From Bog-473 sp963755495 (GTDB lineage Bacteria > Actinomycetota > Acidimicrobiia > Acidimicrobiales > RAAP-2): a stretch of 64,000 nucleotides of DNA. Of the stretch, positions 47,481-58,100 are shown one piece after another. The stretch is taken from positions 1,508,864 to 1,572,863 of the forward strand of contig CAVWJS010000006.1 of assembly GCA_963755495.1 (NCBI GenBank). Direction: 5' to 3'. A program made the translations under genes and the position numbers. Numbering within the stretch: position 1 is the first letter of the stretch; each line of letters opens with the position of its first letter. The notes beneath the pieces were generated by a model. The model was not told the origin of the DNA and made no database searches. It saw only the letters and a list, made by a program, of their open reading frames with translations.

Positions 47481-48497
47481 TTAGCGCAGGTCCCGTGCCT
47501 CGCTGCTATTCGTTGCCCGGGCTATGTCGGTCGGACGGAAGGCCCCGGGGGGGCGGCGCTGGCGGGCGGCCTCGTTGGCCAAGCGCTGGACGGCGCTATT
47601 GATTGGCGTGTCGACACCATGGAGCCGACCGAGCAGGACGATCTCGCCGTTGAGGTAGTCAGTCTCGATATCGCCGGTTCTCCGGGCCAAACTCTGCCAG
47701 GCCGATCCTGCCGTGTGAGGCCGTCCGGGGATGGGCCGCATGGTAATCGCATCGCCCCAGCGCTGGGCCTGGTCGGTGGCCGTCGGGACGACGATGCCGG
47801 CGCGTTCATAACAGGCAAGTGCCTCATGGCGCACCGCGACCACGAGGCCGGCACGAGCTGCGGCGGACTCTTCGTCGTCCCCAGACTCGGGACCGCACAA
47901 CGCCCGAATCGCAGTTGACAAATTGGTAAGGAGCTTTTCGTACTTCCAGCGCATGATCACTGGGTCGGCAACAGATCGGAAGCCGCTCCGAGTCAGGTCG
48001 GCGGCGACACCGCCGATGGTGTCGTCTGCCCCCTCGGGATAGAGACCCACGTCGAGGACGCCGACGACCGGAAGCGAGTCGGCATCGACCGATCCGGGCG
48101 CTATGTGCGTCGCCGGGAGCATCACACACATTCCGGCGACGTTGGCGAAGCGACGCAGCGCTCGTCGCTCGTTCTCGACTCCGTTCTGGGCGCAGACGAG
48201 GGTGATCGATGCCGGCGCGGCAGCGACCAAGTCGGCGAGCGCCTGCTCCGTATCTTGCGACTTCGTGGCGAGGAGCACCACGTCGTTGCTCCCCCATTCG
48301 ACCTCCGATGGATGGCCCACGGCCGGGATCCGCAGAATCCGCGTGCGTTCGGGATCCCCATAGCGAAGGCCGTCTCGTCGGAGCGCCTCGAGATGGGGCC
48401 CACGCGCGATGAGTACCACGTCGGCGCCTGCCTCAAAGAGACGGGCTCCAATCGTGGCGCCGACAGCGCCTGCTCCATGGACGACGTACCGGTTCAT
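47481..48497 (-). CDS. Ketopantoate reductase-family (ApbA/PanE-like) oxidoreductase
   Basis: 338 residues. The dinucleotide site YVVHGAGAVGATIGARLFEAG opens the protein, then VVLLATKSQDTEQAL, VCAQNGVENERRALRRF and the C-terminal-domain catalytic-lysine region MRWKYEKLLTNLSTAIRAL. True PanE makes pantoate, but many actinobacterial paralogues act on other 2-keto acids, and no coenzyme A biosynthesis genes are near, so the generic call is safer. Follows the amidohydrolase gene after about 70 bases, same strand. Confidence 0.85.
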   Translation of the reverse strand: MNRYVVHGAGAVGATIGARLFEAGADVVLIARGPHLEALRRDGLRYGDPERTRILRIPAVGHPSEVEWGSNDVVLLATKSQDTEQALADLVAAAPASITLVCAQNGVENERRALRRFANVAGMCVMLPATHIAPGSVDADSLPVVGVLDVGLYPEGADDTIGGVAADLTRSGFRSVADPVIMRWKYEKLLTNLSTAIRALCGPESGDDEESAAARAGLVVAVRHEALACYERAGIVVPTATDQAQRWGDAITMRPIPGRPHTAGSAWQSLARRTGDIETDYLNGEIVLLGRLHGVDTPINSAVQRLANEAARQRRPPGAFRPTDIARATNSSEARDLR

Positions 48498-48566
48498 GAC
48501 GGTCCGCCTCGATCGAGGGGGAATTCATCACAGGAGTGATTCCCAGGAGCGGGTGGGCGCCCGTCC

Positions 48567-50286
48567 TCAGCTGGTGGCCGTGCCAGTGGTGTCACGCCCC
48601 GCGCGGAGAACCGTGCCCGCCCGCGCCCCCGTCGGCTCCCCATCTCTCATCGTCTCGACCCCGTTGACGAGGACCCGGACCACGCCTTCGGGAGCCGCCA
48701 TGAGGCGATACGCACCCCCGGGAAGGTCGTAGGCGCGCCGGACAGGTCCGCTGCCGACTGTTTGGGGATCCAACACGGCAACGTCGGCCAGCCACCCCGC
48801 CGCGATCCGCCCGCGATCACGCAGGCCGAAGAGGCGCGCGGGCACGTCGGTCATGAGGCGCACCTCTCGTTCGAGCGGCAGAGGTTTATTTCCGCGGAGT
48901 ACCTCGGCCAAGAACCGGGTCGGGTAGGCGGAACCGAGCAGATGGTCGAGGTGAGCGCCAGCGTCTGAACCGCCGATGAGGATGTCAGGACTTTCCCACA
49001 ACCGGAGGCGATACGACGGATCGTTGTCGGGGTCGCGTGGACGCTGCGGCCAGAAGTCGAGGTCGAAGTCCTCGGCGATGGAGGTCTCGACCACGCACGC
49101 GAAGTCGTCGAGGCCCCGTTCGGCGGCGACCTCGGCGACGAGGCGTCCCTCGATCCCTTCGTTCTGCGGTGCGTTGGTAGCGCCGAAGCGGTACGAACCC
49201 ATTCGACTCGCTGCGCCCCCGACACCGACATCGGGCCGTTGTGCCGATTCGAGGAGCCGAGCCCGGACTGCGGGGTCGGCGAGTCTCCTCTTCTTCTCGG
49301 CCAGGTCCAAACCGAGCACTTCGTCCCAGCCCGGCGCCATCCACCAGATGCAGTAAGAGCCGAGGGTCACGCAGCTGTCGCTCGGCACGGGCATCGAGAG
49401 GGCGACGACGCGTCCACCGAGGTCGCGGCGCTCGGTTCGCCGGGCGTAGCTGGTTTTCGACATAGGGGGCCATGGCCGACGCGATGGGCAGCAGGTTCCA
49501 GTTGAGCGGGCGGCGGGCCCGGGCGCTCATCTGGGCGATGAACTCGGCGCTCTCGTCATCGAAACCGCGGATGCACCCATCTGTGATTGCCTCCAGCGAG
49601 GTGCCGTCGTAGTGTCCGACGACGTCGCACAACGTGAGAACCTCATCTTCGGAGGCCAGCCGGCTCGGTACGGGGCGCCCGTCCCCGTCTGTGTGCGTGT
49701 ACGAACGGGAAACTGGGAGGCCGAGTCCCCCCGCCGCAAGCGACTGCTGAAGGAGAGCGACGATTGCCCCGACCTCGTCAGCCGTTGATGCCCGTTCCAC
49801 CGCCTCTTCGCCGAGCACGTAGCGACGAAGAGCACAATGACCCACGAGAAACCCGGCATTGACGGCGACCCGCCCATCGAGACGGTCGAGGAAGTCGCCG
49901 AAGCTGTGCCATTGCCATGAGGGCCCCTCCTGGAGCGACTCGATCGACACCCCCTCGACGCGTGCCATCCGTTGCGTGTAGAGAGTGTCCTCATCCTTCA
50001 ACGGCGCCAGCGTGAACCCGCAGTTGCCTCCAATCACGGTGGTGACACCGTGCAGGCTGGACGGCGTCGCCCAACCGTCCCAGTGCAACTGGGCGTCGTA
50101 GTGCGTATGCGGGTCGACGAACCCAGGCGTCACGAGCAATCCATCGGCGTCGAGCACCGTCTGGGAGGCGTCGCTGACAGCACCGATTTCGACGATGCGG
50201 CCACTATCGATCCCGACGTCGGCCACATAGGGCGCACCGCCCGTGCCGTCGACGATCGTCCCGCCTTTGATTACGTAGTCAAGCAC
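48567..50286 (-). pseudogene. N-acyl-D-amino-acid deacylase-type amidohydrolase, frameshifted
   Basis: The first frame (GTG at 50284-50286 after GGGAGGGAC) shows YVIKGGTIVDGTGGAPYVAD, metal ligands in GFVDPHTHYDAQLHWDG, and TTVIGGNCGFTLAP. After NLLPIASAMAPYVEN the coding moves one frame near 49460 and continues with DVGVGGAASRMGSYRFG, DILIGGSDAGAHLDHLLGSAY (a metal-binding Asp) and TDVPARLFGLRDRGRIAAGW. Joined length about 570 residues, usual for D-aminoacylase or N-acyl-D-Asp/Glu deacylase types. One missing or added base would restore it. Confidence 0.82.
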
Positions 50287-50312
50287 GTCCCTCCCTCACC
50301 GCGGTCCCCGCG

Positions 50313-51417
50313 TCACTCGATTCCGTAAAGGTTGACGCAGTTCTCGCGGACGATCTTGTTGACCTCATCGGCCGGAACACGTTCGAAGATGTCGCCGATG
50401 ATCTTTTGACTGTGCGGCCACGTCGTCTCGGAATGCGGGTAGTCGCTGGACCACATGATTCGGTCGATGCCGCATGCATGGCGGGCTTCCATGCCCGGGG
50501 GGTCTTCCATAAAGGTGAACCACATCTGACGCTCGATGTAGGTCGACGGCAGTTCCGGGAGGTGCACGTTCTGGTGCCAGCGGTGTTTCTGATAGACGTG
50601 GTCGACGTAGTACTTTCAGAACGGGATCCATCCGATCTGACCTTCCACACAAATGAGCTGGAGGTCCGGATGCTCGGCGAGGACACCGGAGAACACCAGC
50701 GCGCCGAGTGACAGCGGCACGTTGAACTTGCTGGCGACGAGTCCGTTCATGAACGCCCCACGAACTGGGAAACAGTACCGATGTTTGCCGAGCCGCCGAC
50801 GTGGAAGTGCGCCGGTCATCCCAGCTCCACAATCGTCCGCCCCAGCGGCGCCCACTCCGGGGCGGACCAGTCTCCGCCCGGGGGCTGGTGCGGGAGCACG
50901 GCGCCACGCAAGCCACGCGTCGCGGCGTCCCGGGCTTCTCCGATGGCGTCGTCGGGATCGACCCACGGAATGTAGGCCATACCGATCAGGCGATTGGGCG
51001 AGTACGAACAGAAATCTGCCAGCCAGTGGTTGTAAGCCGTATATCCGGCTCGGGTCAGAAGCGGGTCGCCGTCTGAAGCGGAGCTCCCACTGCTGCAAAG
51101 AGGACCTCGGCCTCCACCCCGTCGACATCTTGGTCTTCAACCCTGGGGCCCGGTTCCCATCCGCCCGGCCGTACCTCTCACTGAATCGACGCACCGTCGC
51201 CGAGTATTCCTCGGGACGGCGTCCAGCTGCCGCCGCCAGTGCCATCATCGGACGGCGGCGCCCCTCGAAGATGTCGAAATCACCCTCGTCGGTTCGCTCG
51301 ACGGTCGGCGGTCGGCGCGCGGGCGCGCAGCTCCGGCGACAGGTACTCGGACCACATCTCGGGTGCCGGGTTCACATGCGAGTCTGCTGATACGGCCCGG
51401 AACACGGGTTCGCTCAT
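50313..51417 (-). pseudogene. Amidohydrolase-2 (metal-dependent hydrolase) dead gene
   Basis: Segments of a TIM-barrel amidohydrolase appear in order. The start SEPVFRAVSADSHVNPAPEMW has the DSHV metal motif. A frame change follows where CCGACCG is duplicated in tandem (about 51302-51315). Next come DEGDFDIFEGRRRPMMALA, then DPLLTRAGYTAYNHWLADFC after another shift, then GMAYIPWVDPDDAIGEARDAA and GLRGAVLPHQPPGGDW. A TGA precedes PAHFHVGGSANIGT. FNVPLSLGALVFSGVLAEHP follows. Another TGA comes after GQIGWIPF. The end is GIDRIMWSSDYPHSETTWP. At least four lesions, so this is a pseudogene. Upstream of, and co-directional with, the deacylase-type gene. Confidence 0.8.
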
Positions 51418-51856
51418 GAGTCTCCTCGTGCCGTCGTCCTACGGCTTTCCATCCTCGCCTCCCCAGCCACGTCCGTCAACCGACTGGTCCGGGCCGGAAA
51501 AAACGTCAAGGCAGTTCGGAGCCGGAGCGCTGTCGCCACGGCCGATGTCCCCGTCGCTAGCTGCCCCGGCAGGACGGTCACCCAGCTTGGAGGTGTCGCC
51601 AACCCCTCGGTCGGTGCGCAGACGCCCACAGTTGGTACTCGATAGGATGGCTCCGCACGATCCTGATTGGAGGTGTCGACTGGGCTCGTTGTGAGATATG
51701 GCCCGCGACTCTCGGACAGGCCGCGCTCATTGGGGCCGCAATCGTGTCGCTCGATGAGGTCCTGGCGGATCTGGATCAGCAGCCGTCGCGACGTCACGTT
51801 CCCAACGACCAGCATGAGCATTTCCTGCCAGCTCGCCACAGAAAGAGGGCCGTCAC
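51418..51856. other. Intergenic region ahead of xylA
   Basis: Expected to hold the promoter for xylA-xylB and for the dead amidohydrolase gene. Frames on either strand show no family features. I cannot point to a specific operator. Confidence 0.4.
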
Positions 51857-53188
51857 ATGCAGCAACCTTCGTTTTTTGATGAGGTGAAGCCGATCACTTA
51901 CCGCGGACCCGACAGCGACGATCTGTTGTCGTTTCGTTGGTACGACGCGAACCGGGTCGTCGCCGGCCGGCGTATGGAGGACCACCTGCGCTTAGCAGCA
52001 TGCTACTGGCACAGCTTCGTGTGGCCGGGGAGCGATGCCTTCGGGGACGAGACGCTAGATCGACCGTGGAATGCGGGCGACTTGTCACCGATGGACGCTG
52101 CCACCCTCAAGATGGAGGCAGCCTTCGAGTTCTTCGAAAAGCTTGGTATCCCTTATTTCACCTTTCACGATCGTGATGTCGCTCCTGAGGGGACGTCCTT
52201 CAAGGAGAGTTGTCGCAACCTGGACGAGATGGTGGATTTGGCCGCGAGCCACATGGAGCGGACAGGAATTCGACTGTTATGGGGCACAGCCAATGTCTTC
52301 TCGCATCGTCGTTACGCCGCGGGTGCAGCGACCAACCCAGACCCCGAGGTGTTCGCGCGCGCCGCGGCGCAGGTATGTCACGCCCTCGAAGCGACACACC
52401 GATTAGGCGGAGAGAATTATGTGTTGTGGGGAGGCCGTGAGGGATACGAGACATTGCTCAACACTGATATGAAGCGCGAGTTGGACCAGCTGGCCCGGTT
52501 CCTTCACCTGGTGGTCGAGCACAAGCACCGGATCGGATTCGAGGGCACTATCTTGATCGAGCCCAAGCCGTCTGAACCGACGAAGCATCAATACGACTTC
52601 GACGCGGCGACCGTCGCCGGCTTCCTCTCTCGGCATGGATTGGACGAGGTCAAGCTGAATCTCGAGGCCAACCATGCGACCCTCGGGGGCCACAGCTTCC
52701 ACCACGAGGTTGCAACCGCCATCGCCTGCGGCCTGCTCGGGTCAATCGACGCCAACCGAGGCGATGCCCAGAACGGATGGGACACCGACCAGTTCCCCAA
52801 CTCTGTCGAGGAGTTCTCGCTGGTCATGTACGAGATCGTCCGTGCGGGTGGCCTTGGTCGGGGTGGCTTCAACTTCGACACCAAGCTCCGCCGGCAGTCG
52901 ATGTCCAGGGACGATCTTTTCCATGCCCATATCGGCGCCATGGACGTTTTGGCGCGGGCGCTGCTCGTTGCCGCTTCGCTGATCGAGTCGAACGATCTCG
53001 AAGAACGCCGCAACGCCCGCTACGCCGGTTGGGAAGGCCCTCTGGGTAGCAAGATCATGGATGGGACGCATTCGCTGGCTGACCTGGACCGACTCGTCAC
53101 CGACCACGACATCGATCCCCAACCTATTTCGGGGCGCCAGGAACTGCTGGAAAATGTCGTAAACCGCCATGTGGATCGAGCCCGGTAA
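51857..53188 (+). CDS. xylA: Xylose isomerase
   Basis: 443 residues, class II xylose isomerase converting D-xylose to D-xylulose. Key regions are all present: FTFHDRDVAPEG with the catalytic histidine, VLWGGREGYETLLNT, metal ligands in LIEPKPSEPTKHQYD, LNLEANHATLGGHSFHHE and SIDANRGD. Start ATG at 51857. The gene is followed after six bases by xylulokinase, forming the standard xylAB pair. This gives the organism a phosphorylating xylose route beside the oxidative sugar-acid operon at 20.9-31.5 kb. Confidence 0.96.
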   Translation: MQQPSFFDEVKPITYRGPDSDDLLSFRWYDANRVVAGRRMEDHLRLAACYWHSFVWPGSDAFGDETLDRPWNAGDLSPMDAATLKMEAAFEFFEKLGIPYFTFHDRDVAPEGTSFKESCRNLDEMVDLAASHMERTGIRLLWGTANVFSHRRYAAGAATNPDPEVFARAAAQVCHALEATHRLGGENYVLWGGREGYETLLNTDMKRELDQLARFLHLVVEHKHRIGFEGTILIEPKPSEPTKHQYDFDAATVAGFLSRHGLDEVKLNLEANHATLGGHSFHHEVATAIACGLLGSIDANRGDAQNGWDTDQFPNSVEEFSLVMYEIVRAGGLGRGGFNFDTKLRRQSMSRDDLFHAHIGAMDVLARALLVAASLIESNDLEERRNARYAGWEGPLGSKIMDGTHSLADLDRLVTDHDIDPQPISGRQELLENVVNRHVDRAR

Positions 53189-53194
53189 CGAGGG

Positions 53195-54640
53195 ATGCCA
53201 CTCGTCCTTGGCGTCGACAGCTCCACCCAGTCGACCAAGGTGGAGGTCCGTGACGCTGACGACGGCACGTTGGTGGCAACGGGGCGGGCCCCACACCCTG
53301 CCGTACGACCACCGCGCAGCGAACAACCGCCGCGCGCGTGGTGGGACGCGCTGGGCGCAGCCATAGCCGCGACGCACTGCCGTTCGTTCGCCGCCATGGC
53401 GATCGCCGGCCAGCAGCACGGCATGGTGTTGCTCGATCGCTCCGGAACCGTCTTGCGGGACGCCAAGCTCTGGAACGATACCGAGTCCGCGGACGTGGCA
53501 GCCGCACTCACGCGAGAGATGGAGCCGGACCGGTGGGCGCAGGCCGTCGGTTCCGTGCCGCTCGCCGCGTTCACCATCGCCAAGTTGGCGTGGCTGGCGG
53601 CCAACGAACCGAGCGTCCTCACCAAGGTCGCTTCGGTCCTTCTTCCCCACGACTACCTCGACCACCGGCTGACCGGAGAGTTGACCACCGACCGAGGCGA
53701 CGCCTCGGGTACGGGCTACTTCGACCCGGCAGCCGGGCGCTGGCGCGCCGATATCCTCGAACGCTTCGTGGGCCCCGGCCCGTGGGTGCCCCGCCTCCCA
53801 CGGGTCCTTGGTCCGCTCGAGCCCATCGGCTACGCATCCAAACAAGGCACGGAATCCCTGGGACTCGTCGGTGCGCCCCTGGTCGGTCCGGGTACGGGCG
53901 ACAACATGGCCGCGGCGCTCGGGATCGCACTCGAACCAGGCGACGTTGCTATCTCGCTCGGCACATCGGGGACGGTCTTTACAACCCACGCCCACCCTAC
54001 GGCGGACCCGTCAGGCATTGTGGCCGGCTTTGCCGACGCCACGGGTCAGTACCTTCCGCTCGTGTGCACCCTCAACGCCACCCGCATCACCGCCACCATT
54101 GCGACGTGGCTCGGTGTGTCAGAGGTGGAGCTTGATCGGATCGCCTCACACGGCCCGACCGGCTCGGGCCGTGTCGTCCTCGTACCGTATTTCGACGGCG
54201 AGCGTACGCCCAACCGACCAGGCGCGACCGGAACGTTGCTCGGGCTCGACACCGCAACGACTCGTGAGCAGATCGCCCGTGCCGCCTTCGAGGGTGTTGC
54301 ATGCGGACTCCTCGACGGGTTCGACGCCCTCGTGGTCGAGACCGGCCTCAGGCCCGAACGTGTCGTCCTGGTCGGCGGTGGCACAAGGTCGCCTGCCTAC
54401 AGAAAGGCCATTGCTGACCTCTCCGGACTGCCCGTGTTGCTACCCTCCCACGGCGAACACGTTGCCCTCGGAGCGTGCGTGCAGGCGGCGGCCATCCTCT
54501 CCAATCGATCCCTAAACGAGATCCAGCAGGCATGGGGGCTTCGACAGGGCATCACGGTCCCACCTGACATCGAAGTCGACGGTGACGCCGTGCGACGCCG
54601 CTATCGTGCGGCAATTCGGGAGAGCGACAATCAGGAGTAA
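53195..54640 (+). CDS. xylB: Xylulokinase
   Basis: 481 residues of the FGGY sugar-kinase family, phosphorylating D-xylulose with ATP. The N-terminal phosphate loop is VLGVDSSTQSTKVEV, the substrate segment is AGQQHGMVLLDRSG, and the C-terminal half has GTGDNMAAALGIAL, SLGTSGTVF and VLVGGGTRSPAYRKAIADL. No damage is visible. Directly after xylA and presumably co-transcribed. Confidence 0.94.
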   Translation: MPLVLGVDSSTQSTKVEVRDADDGTLVATGRAPHPAVRPPRSEQPPRAWWDALGAAIAATHCRSFAAMAIAGQQHGMVLLDRSGTVLRDAKLWNDTESADVAAALTREMEPDRWAQAVGSVPLAAFTIAKLAWLAANEPSVLTKVASVLLPHDYLDHRLTGELTTDRGDASGTGYFDPAAGRWRADILERFVGPGPWVPRLPRVLGPLEPIGYASKQGTESLGLVGAPLVGPGTGDNMAAALGIALEPGDVAISLGTSGTVFTTHAHPTADPSGIVAGFADATGQYLPLVCTLNATRITATIATWLGVSEVELDRIASHGPTGSGRVVLVPYFDGERTPNRPGATGTLLGLDTATTREQIARAAFEGVACGLLDGFDALVVETGLRPERVVLVGGGTRSPAYRKAIADLSGLPVLLPSHGEHVALGACVQAAAILSNRSLNEIQQAWGLRQGITVPPDIEVDGDAVRRRYRAAIRESDNQE

Positions 54641-54673
54641 TGACGCCGGGGGGGGTCAGAGCGTGGCCGCTGA

Positions 54674-55660
54674 TTGCCGCATTACCGGACGGTCCTGCGG
54701 CTAGCCGCTCGAAGCTACCAACTGGCCGCACACCGGCTTCCCGGCAGGAACGATTCCGCCGTCGCCTTCGTATCGGACCGTCTCTCGGCCGACGGCCCTG
54801 AGCTGAAACCTGCCTACACAGTCGACGGGGGTGCGGTTCCGGACGAGCGCACGCTTTCTCACCTGGCCGGGTATCCGGGGGGCGCTGACAAGGTGGGCAA
54901 TTGGGTGAACCAACAGTTCCAACTCGACGCCTTCGGGGAGGCGCTGGAACTCATGGCCGTAGCGTCGTCGTTCGATCGGCTCGATAGCGACCACTGGGAC
55001 GCCGTCGAGACAGCGGTGAGCAGCCATCGAACAACGCTGGGGAGAACCCGATGCCGGGATCTGGGAACTGGACAATCAACGGTGGGCCCATTCTCGCTTG
55101 ACCTGTGTCGCCGGACTCCGAGCTATCGCTCGAGCACGCGCCCGGTTCTCAGTCGGGCCAGTGGAGTGGATTGGCCGACGCGATCCTGGCCGACGTCTCG
55201 GGCGACTGCCTCCACCCCGACGGGCGGTGGCAGCGCGCTCCAGGCGATCCGCGGATCGATGCGGCTCTGTTGCTCCCGGGAATCCGTCTCGTTGTGCCGA
55301 CAAATGATCCTCGGACGGTGGCGACCGTCAATACCGTGGCGACCGAGCTACTGCGGGACGATTATGTCTACCGCTTCGCCCACGACGCGCGGCCGCTCGG
55401 CGAGGCCGAAGGGCGCGTTTCTCCTGTGTGGCTTCTTGCTGGCCTTGGCCCTCGACCAACAGGGAAAACACCTGTCCGCCCGAGCTTTGTTCGAACGAAA
55501 TCGCTCCGCTTGCGGCACCCCAGGGTCTATTGGCCGAAGAGTTCGACATCACTCAGCGACAACTCCGCGGCAACATTCCCCAAGCATTCGTCCATGCACT
55601 GCTGCTCGAATGCAGCGCCACGCTTTCTCCTGGCGTAGCGCCGCCTCGAGCGGGGTAGTC
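54674..55660 (+). pseudogene. Remnant of a GH15 glucoamylase-type enzyme (C-terminal half)
   Basis: Recognisable pieces in changing frames are YTVDGGAVPDERTLSHLAGY, VGNWVNQQFQLDAFGEALEL, HWDAVETAVS, IWELDNQRWAHSRLTCVAGL, LADAILADVSGDCLHPDGRW, AALLLPGIRLVVPTNDPRTV, DDYVYRF and GFLLALALDQQGKHLSARAL. These follow the second half of GH15 catalytic domains, where GNxxxxQxQLDxxGE carries conserved substrate contacts. The N-terminal half is missing and there are at least three frame changes. A decayed gene. Confidence 0.7.
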
Positions 55661-55704
55661 CTACTACCCAACACCTGGATTCGGGAACTAAATGGAGGCA
55701 GCGC

Positions 55705-56711
55705 ATGACCGGACGCAAGATCGCCCTCGTCACCGGCGCGTCAGCCGGCGTGGGACGAGCCACCGCCGTTGAATTGGCGCGTCGAGGCTTTGACGTTGCT
55801 CTGCTGGCCCGAGGTCGCGCCGGTCTGGAGGCCGCCGCGACCGAGGTCGATCGAAAGGGGGCCGAGCGCTGATCGTGGCGGCAGATGTATCCGACCATGA
55901 GGCAGTGGATCAGGCCGCGACGGAGGCCGAAGAGGAGCTCGGGCCGTTGGACGTATGGGTGAACAATGCAATGACTACCAACTTCTCACCTCTGTCGGAT
56001 ACCAAGCCCGAAGACTTTCGGCGGGCCATTGAGGTGACCTTTCTCGGGCAGGTATGGGGCACCATGGCCGCCCTCGCGCGCATGCGGCCTCGCGATCGTG
56101 GAAACATCGTCAACGTGGGCTCGGCCCTGGCCTTCATCGGCATCCCGCTGCAGTCACCATACTGTGCGGCCAAATTCGCCTGTCGGGGCTTTTTCGAGTC
56201 CACCCGGGCCGAGCTGCTGCACGAGGGCAGTCATGTTCGCCTCTCCATGGTGCACCTTCCTGCCGTCAACACACCACAGTTCGATTGGTGTCAGACCTCG
56301 ATGGACCGCCACCCTCAGCCAGTCCCGCCCATCTACCAGCCGGAGATCCCGGCCAAGTTCATAGTGCGGGCCGCCCTCGATGGGCGCCGTTCCAAAGTCA
56401 TCGGTTCGTGGAACAAACTGCTGGTAGCCGCGGGCCAGATCGCTCCCGGGTTGGGAAACCACTACGCCGCCCTCGGCGCCTGGGACAGCCAACTGGCCGA
56501 CCTGCCCATCGGCGGCGACCGACCGGACAATCTGAACCACCCTGCCGATGACGAACAGGACGCGGGAGCCCACGGAATCTTCGACGCAAAGGCGGGGGGC
56601 TTCTTTGATCCCAGTTTCTTGAAGACGCTCCCCCAGACGGGTCGCACATTCCTGGCCGCCGTCATCGCCGACGCCCGTGATCGGCCTCGACGATCGAGTC
56701 CACGTCGATGA
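55705..56711 (+). pseudogene. Short-chain dehydrogenase/reductase, one frameshift
   Basis: Begins MTGRKIALVTGASAGVGRAT with the TGxxxGxG cofactor motif. The frame stops at TGA after VDRKGAER (55870) and continues one base over with LIVAADVSDHEAVDQAA. VNNAMTTNFSPLSD is the NNA motif, followed by NIVNVGSALAFIG (Ser) and SPYCAAKFACRGF (YxxxK). Joined length about 335 residues, long for an SDR. The C-terminal 100 residues (from IGSWNKLLVAAGQ) match the longer SDRs seen in many actinobacteria. A missing C in GAGCGCTG explains the break. Its stop overlaps the next start (ATGA). Confidence 0.82.
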
Positions 56712-57058
56712 GGGCATCACACTGGAAGAGGGCTGCCCCGGTTCCTCTGGCCATCCGGGCCGGGTGGGGCATGACATTGCTTGTTGCTCCCGGAGCGCTG
56801 CTCCGACTATTCGGGGGCGCCGACGAGGGGCGTGCCCCGCGCCGGATCATGCGCGTGCTGGGGTTCCGTCAGCTCATCCAAGCCGGCGCCGAATACCGAC
56901 TCGGCGAAAACGCGCCGGAAGATCGGTATAGGCGTCGATCTCTTTCACGGAGCGACGTCGGTCATATTCGGAGTGGTGGACCCGCGCTGGCGACGTGCCG
57001 CCCTGGCCGATGCAGCTGTCGCCGCAGGCTTCGCCGTCCTCGGTGCGACCAACGGCTA
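56708..57058 (+). pseudogene. Small membrane protein, frameshifted
   Basis: Starts at an ATG overlapping the SDR stop. It reads PLAIRAGWGMTLLVAPGALL, RIMRVLGFRQLIQAGAEYRL, shifts near 56920, and continues KIGIGVDLFHGATSVIFGVV and DAAVAAGFAVLG to TAG at 57056. About 115 residues with three or four hydrophobic helices. I do not recognise the family firmly. The coupling suggests a shared role with the SDR. Confidence 0.5.
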
Positions 57059-57094
57059 GGGCTCCGCGTTCCACCGCCCGGTAAATCCGTCGGA

Positions 57095-57628
57095 TCAGGC
57101 CAGCACTGCATGGGTCAGAACGAAGACCACCACGATCACTCCCACCACCAGGTAGCCCACGTAATCGTTGACCGAGCCGCTTTGGACCCGGCGCAAGACC
57201 CCGACGGCGCGTGACCCATTCCAGCGCATGCCGAGCAGCGCCACCGGGTTGGCGACCAGCACGGTACCCAGCACCGTGAGCAGACCTATGGGGCCCACAT
57301 AGTCGAAGGAAACAGAAACGGTGGAAAGTGGGCCGCCTGACGCCACCACCCCGTGGGCGTAGGCCGCCGGGTGCAGGAGCGCCCCGGCGGCCGGCGCGGC
57401 AAAGTCCCCGATCAGGGCAGTTGGAAAGGCACCAAAGGCCACACAGCCGGCCGCCAAAAGCCCCAAGGAGGCCACCATGGTGGGATGGAGTTTCTCGTTG
57501 CGCTCGAACTCGGCGTCGGGGTCTCGCCGCCGATAAAACGCCAGCCACGCCGCTCTACCCAAGGCGGCAATAGTCAAAACCTGGGCGATCAGCATGACGG
57601 CGAAAGGCGGGACCAGAACAGGCGTCAC
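57095..57628 (-). pseudogene. C-terminal fragment of a complex I/Mrp-type proton-antiporter subunit
   Basis: 177 residues with QVLTIAALGRAAWLAFYRRR, NEKLHPTMVASLGLLAAGCV, AFGAFPTALIGDFAAPAAGA and a last membrane helix. This resembles the final helices of NuoL/HyfB/MrpA-type proton-translocating subunits, normally over 500 residues long. Nothing upstream continues the antiporter core, so it is a truncated relic or a novel short form. Confidence 0.45.
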
Positions 57629-57752
57629 TGAATCCGCAAGGCGATCGGTATCCGGAATGGCAGGCTCCGAGCATGGGCGCCGTTCGCGAAAGTTGCCTGT
57701 TGCAATACGGCACTTATGGGCTAGCCCTCAAGAACACGGATTACTAGGCGGA

Positions 57753-58046
57753 CTACGGAAGGTTCGCCTCCTGGCGCAGAATCTGATTGCGAAGATGTCC
57801 GTGGTAAGGGGCCAAGGAAAGAGCACCGACGCCAAGAGCAAGAGTGAACCATCGACCGTTTCCGTGTCCCACCGCCGTCGACACCAGCCACCCGACCCCC
57901 CAGGCCACATAAAACCAAGCGAACCAACGGCGCTTCCGCCATTCCTCGATTATTTGACGGGCCGTGTCGCGATCACTCTCAGGAATGGCCCGCCCTTTGC
58001 GGAGGGCTGCTCCAACTCTGTGTCGGCTACGCCAATCAGATCGCAC
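57753..58046 (-). CDS. Small two-helix membrane protein, function unknown
   Basis: 97 residues. A charged N-terminal part (SDRDTARQIIEEWRKRRW) is followed by FAWFYVAWGVGWLVSTAVG and WFTLALGVGALSLAPYHGHL, two likely membrane helices with a soluble tail. The start is a GTG at 58044-58046 and the end at 57753. The layout resembles actinobacterial 2TM proteins, but no family is assigned. Confidence 0.55.
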   Translation of the reverse strand: MRSDWRSRHRVGAALRKGRAIPESDRDTARQIIEEWRKRRWFAWFYVAWGVGWLVSTAVGHGNGRWFTLALGVGALSLAPYHGHLRNQILRQEANLP

Positions 58047-58100
58047 AAGTCATTGTCTCATGGTTGACGCAAACGGGATACGTCCCCATTCGCCGGGTGG

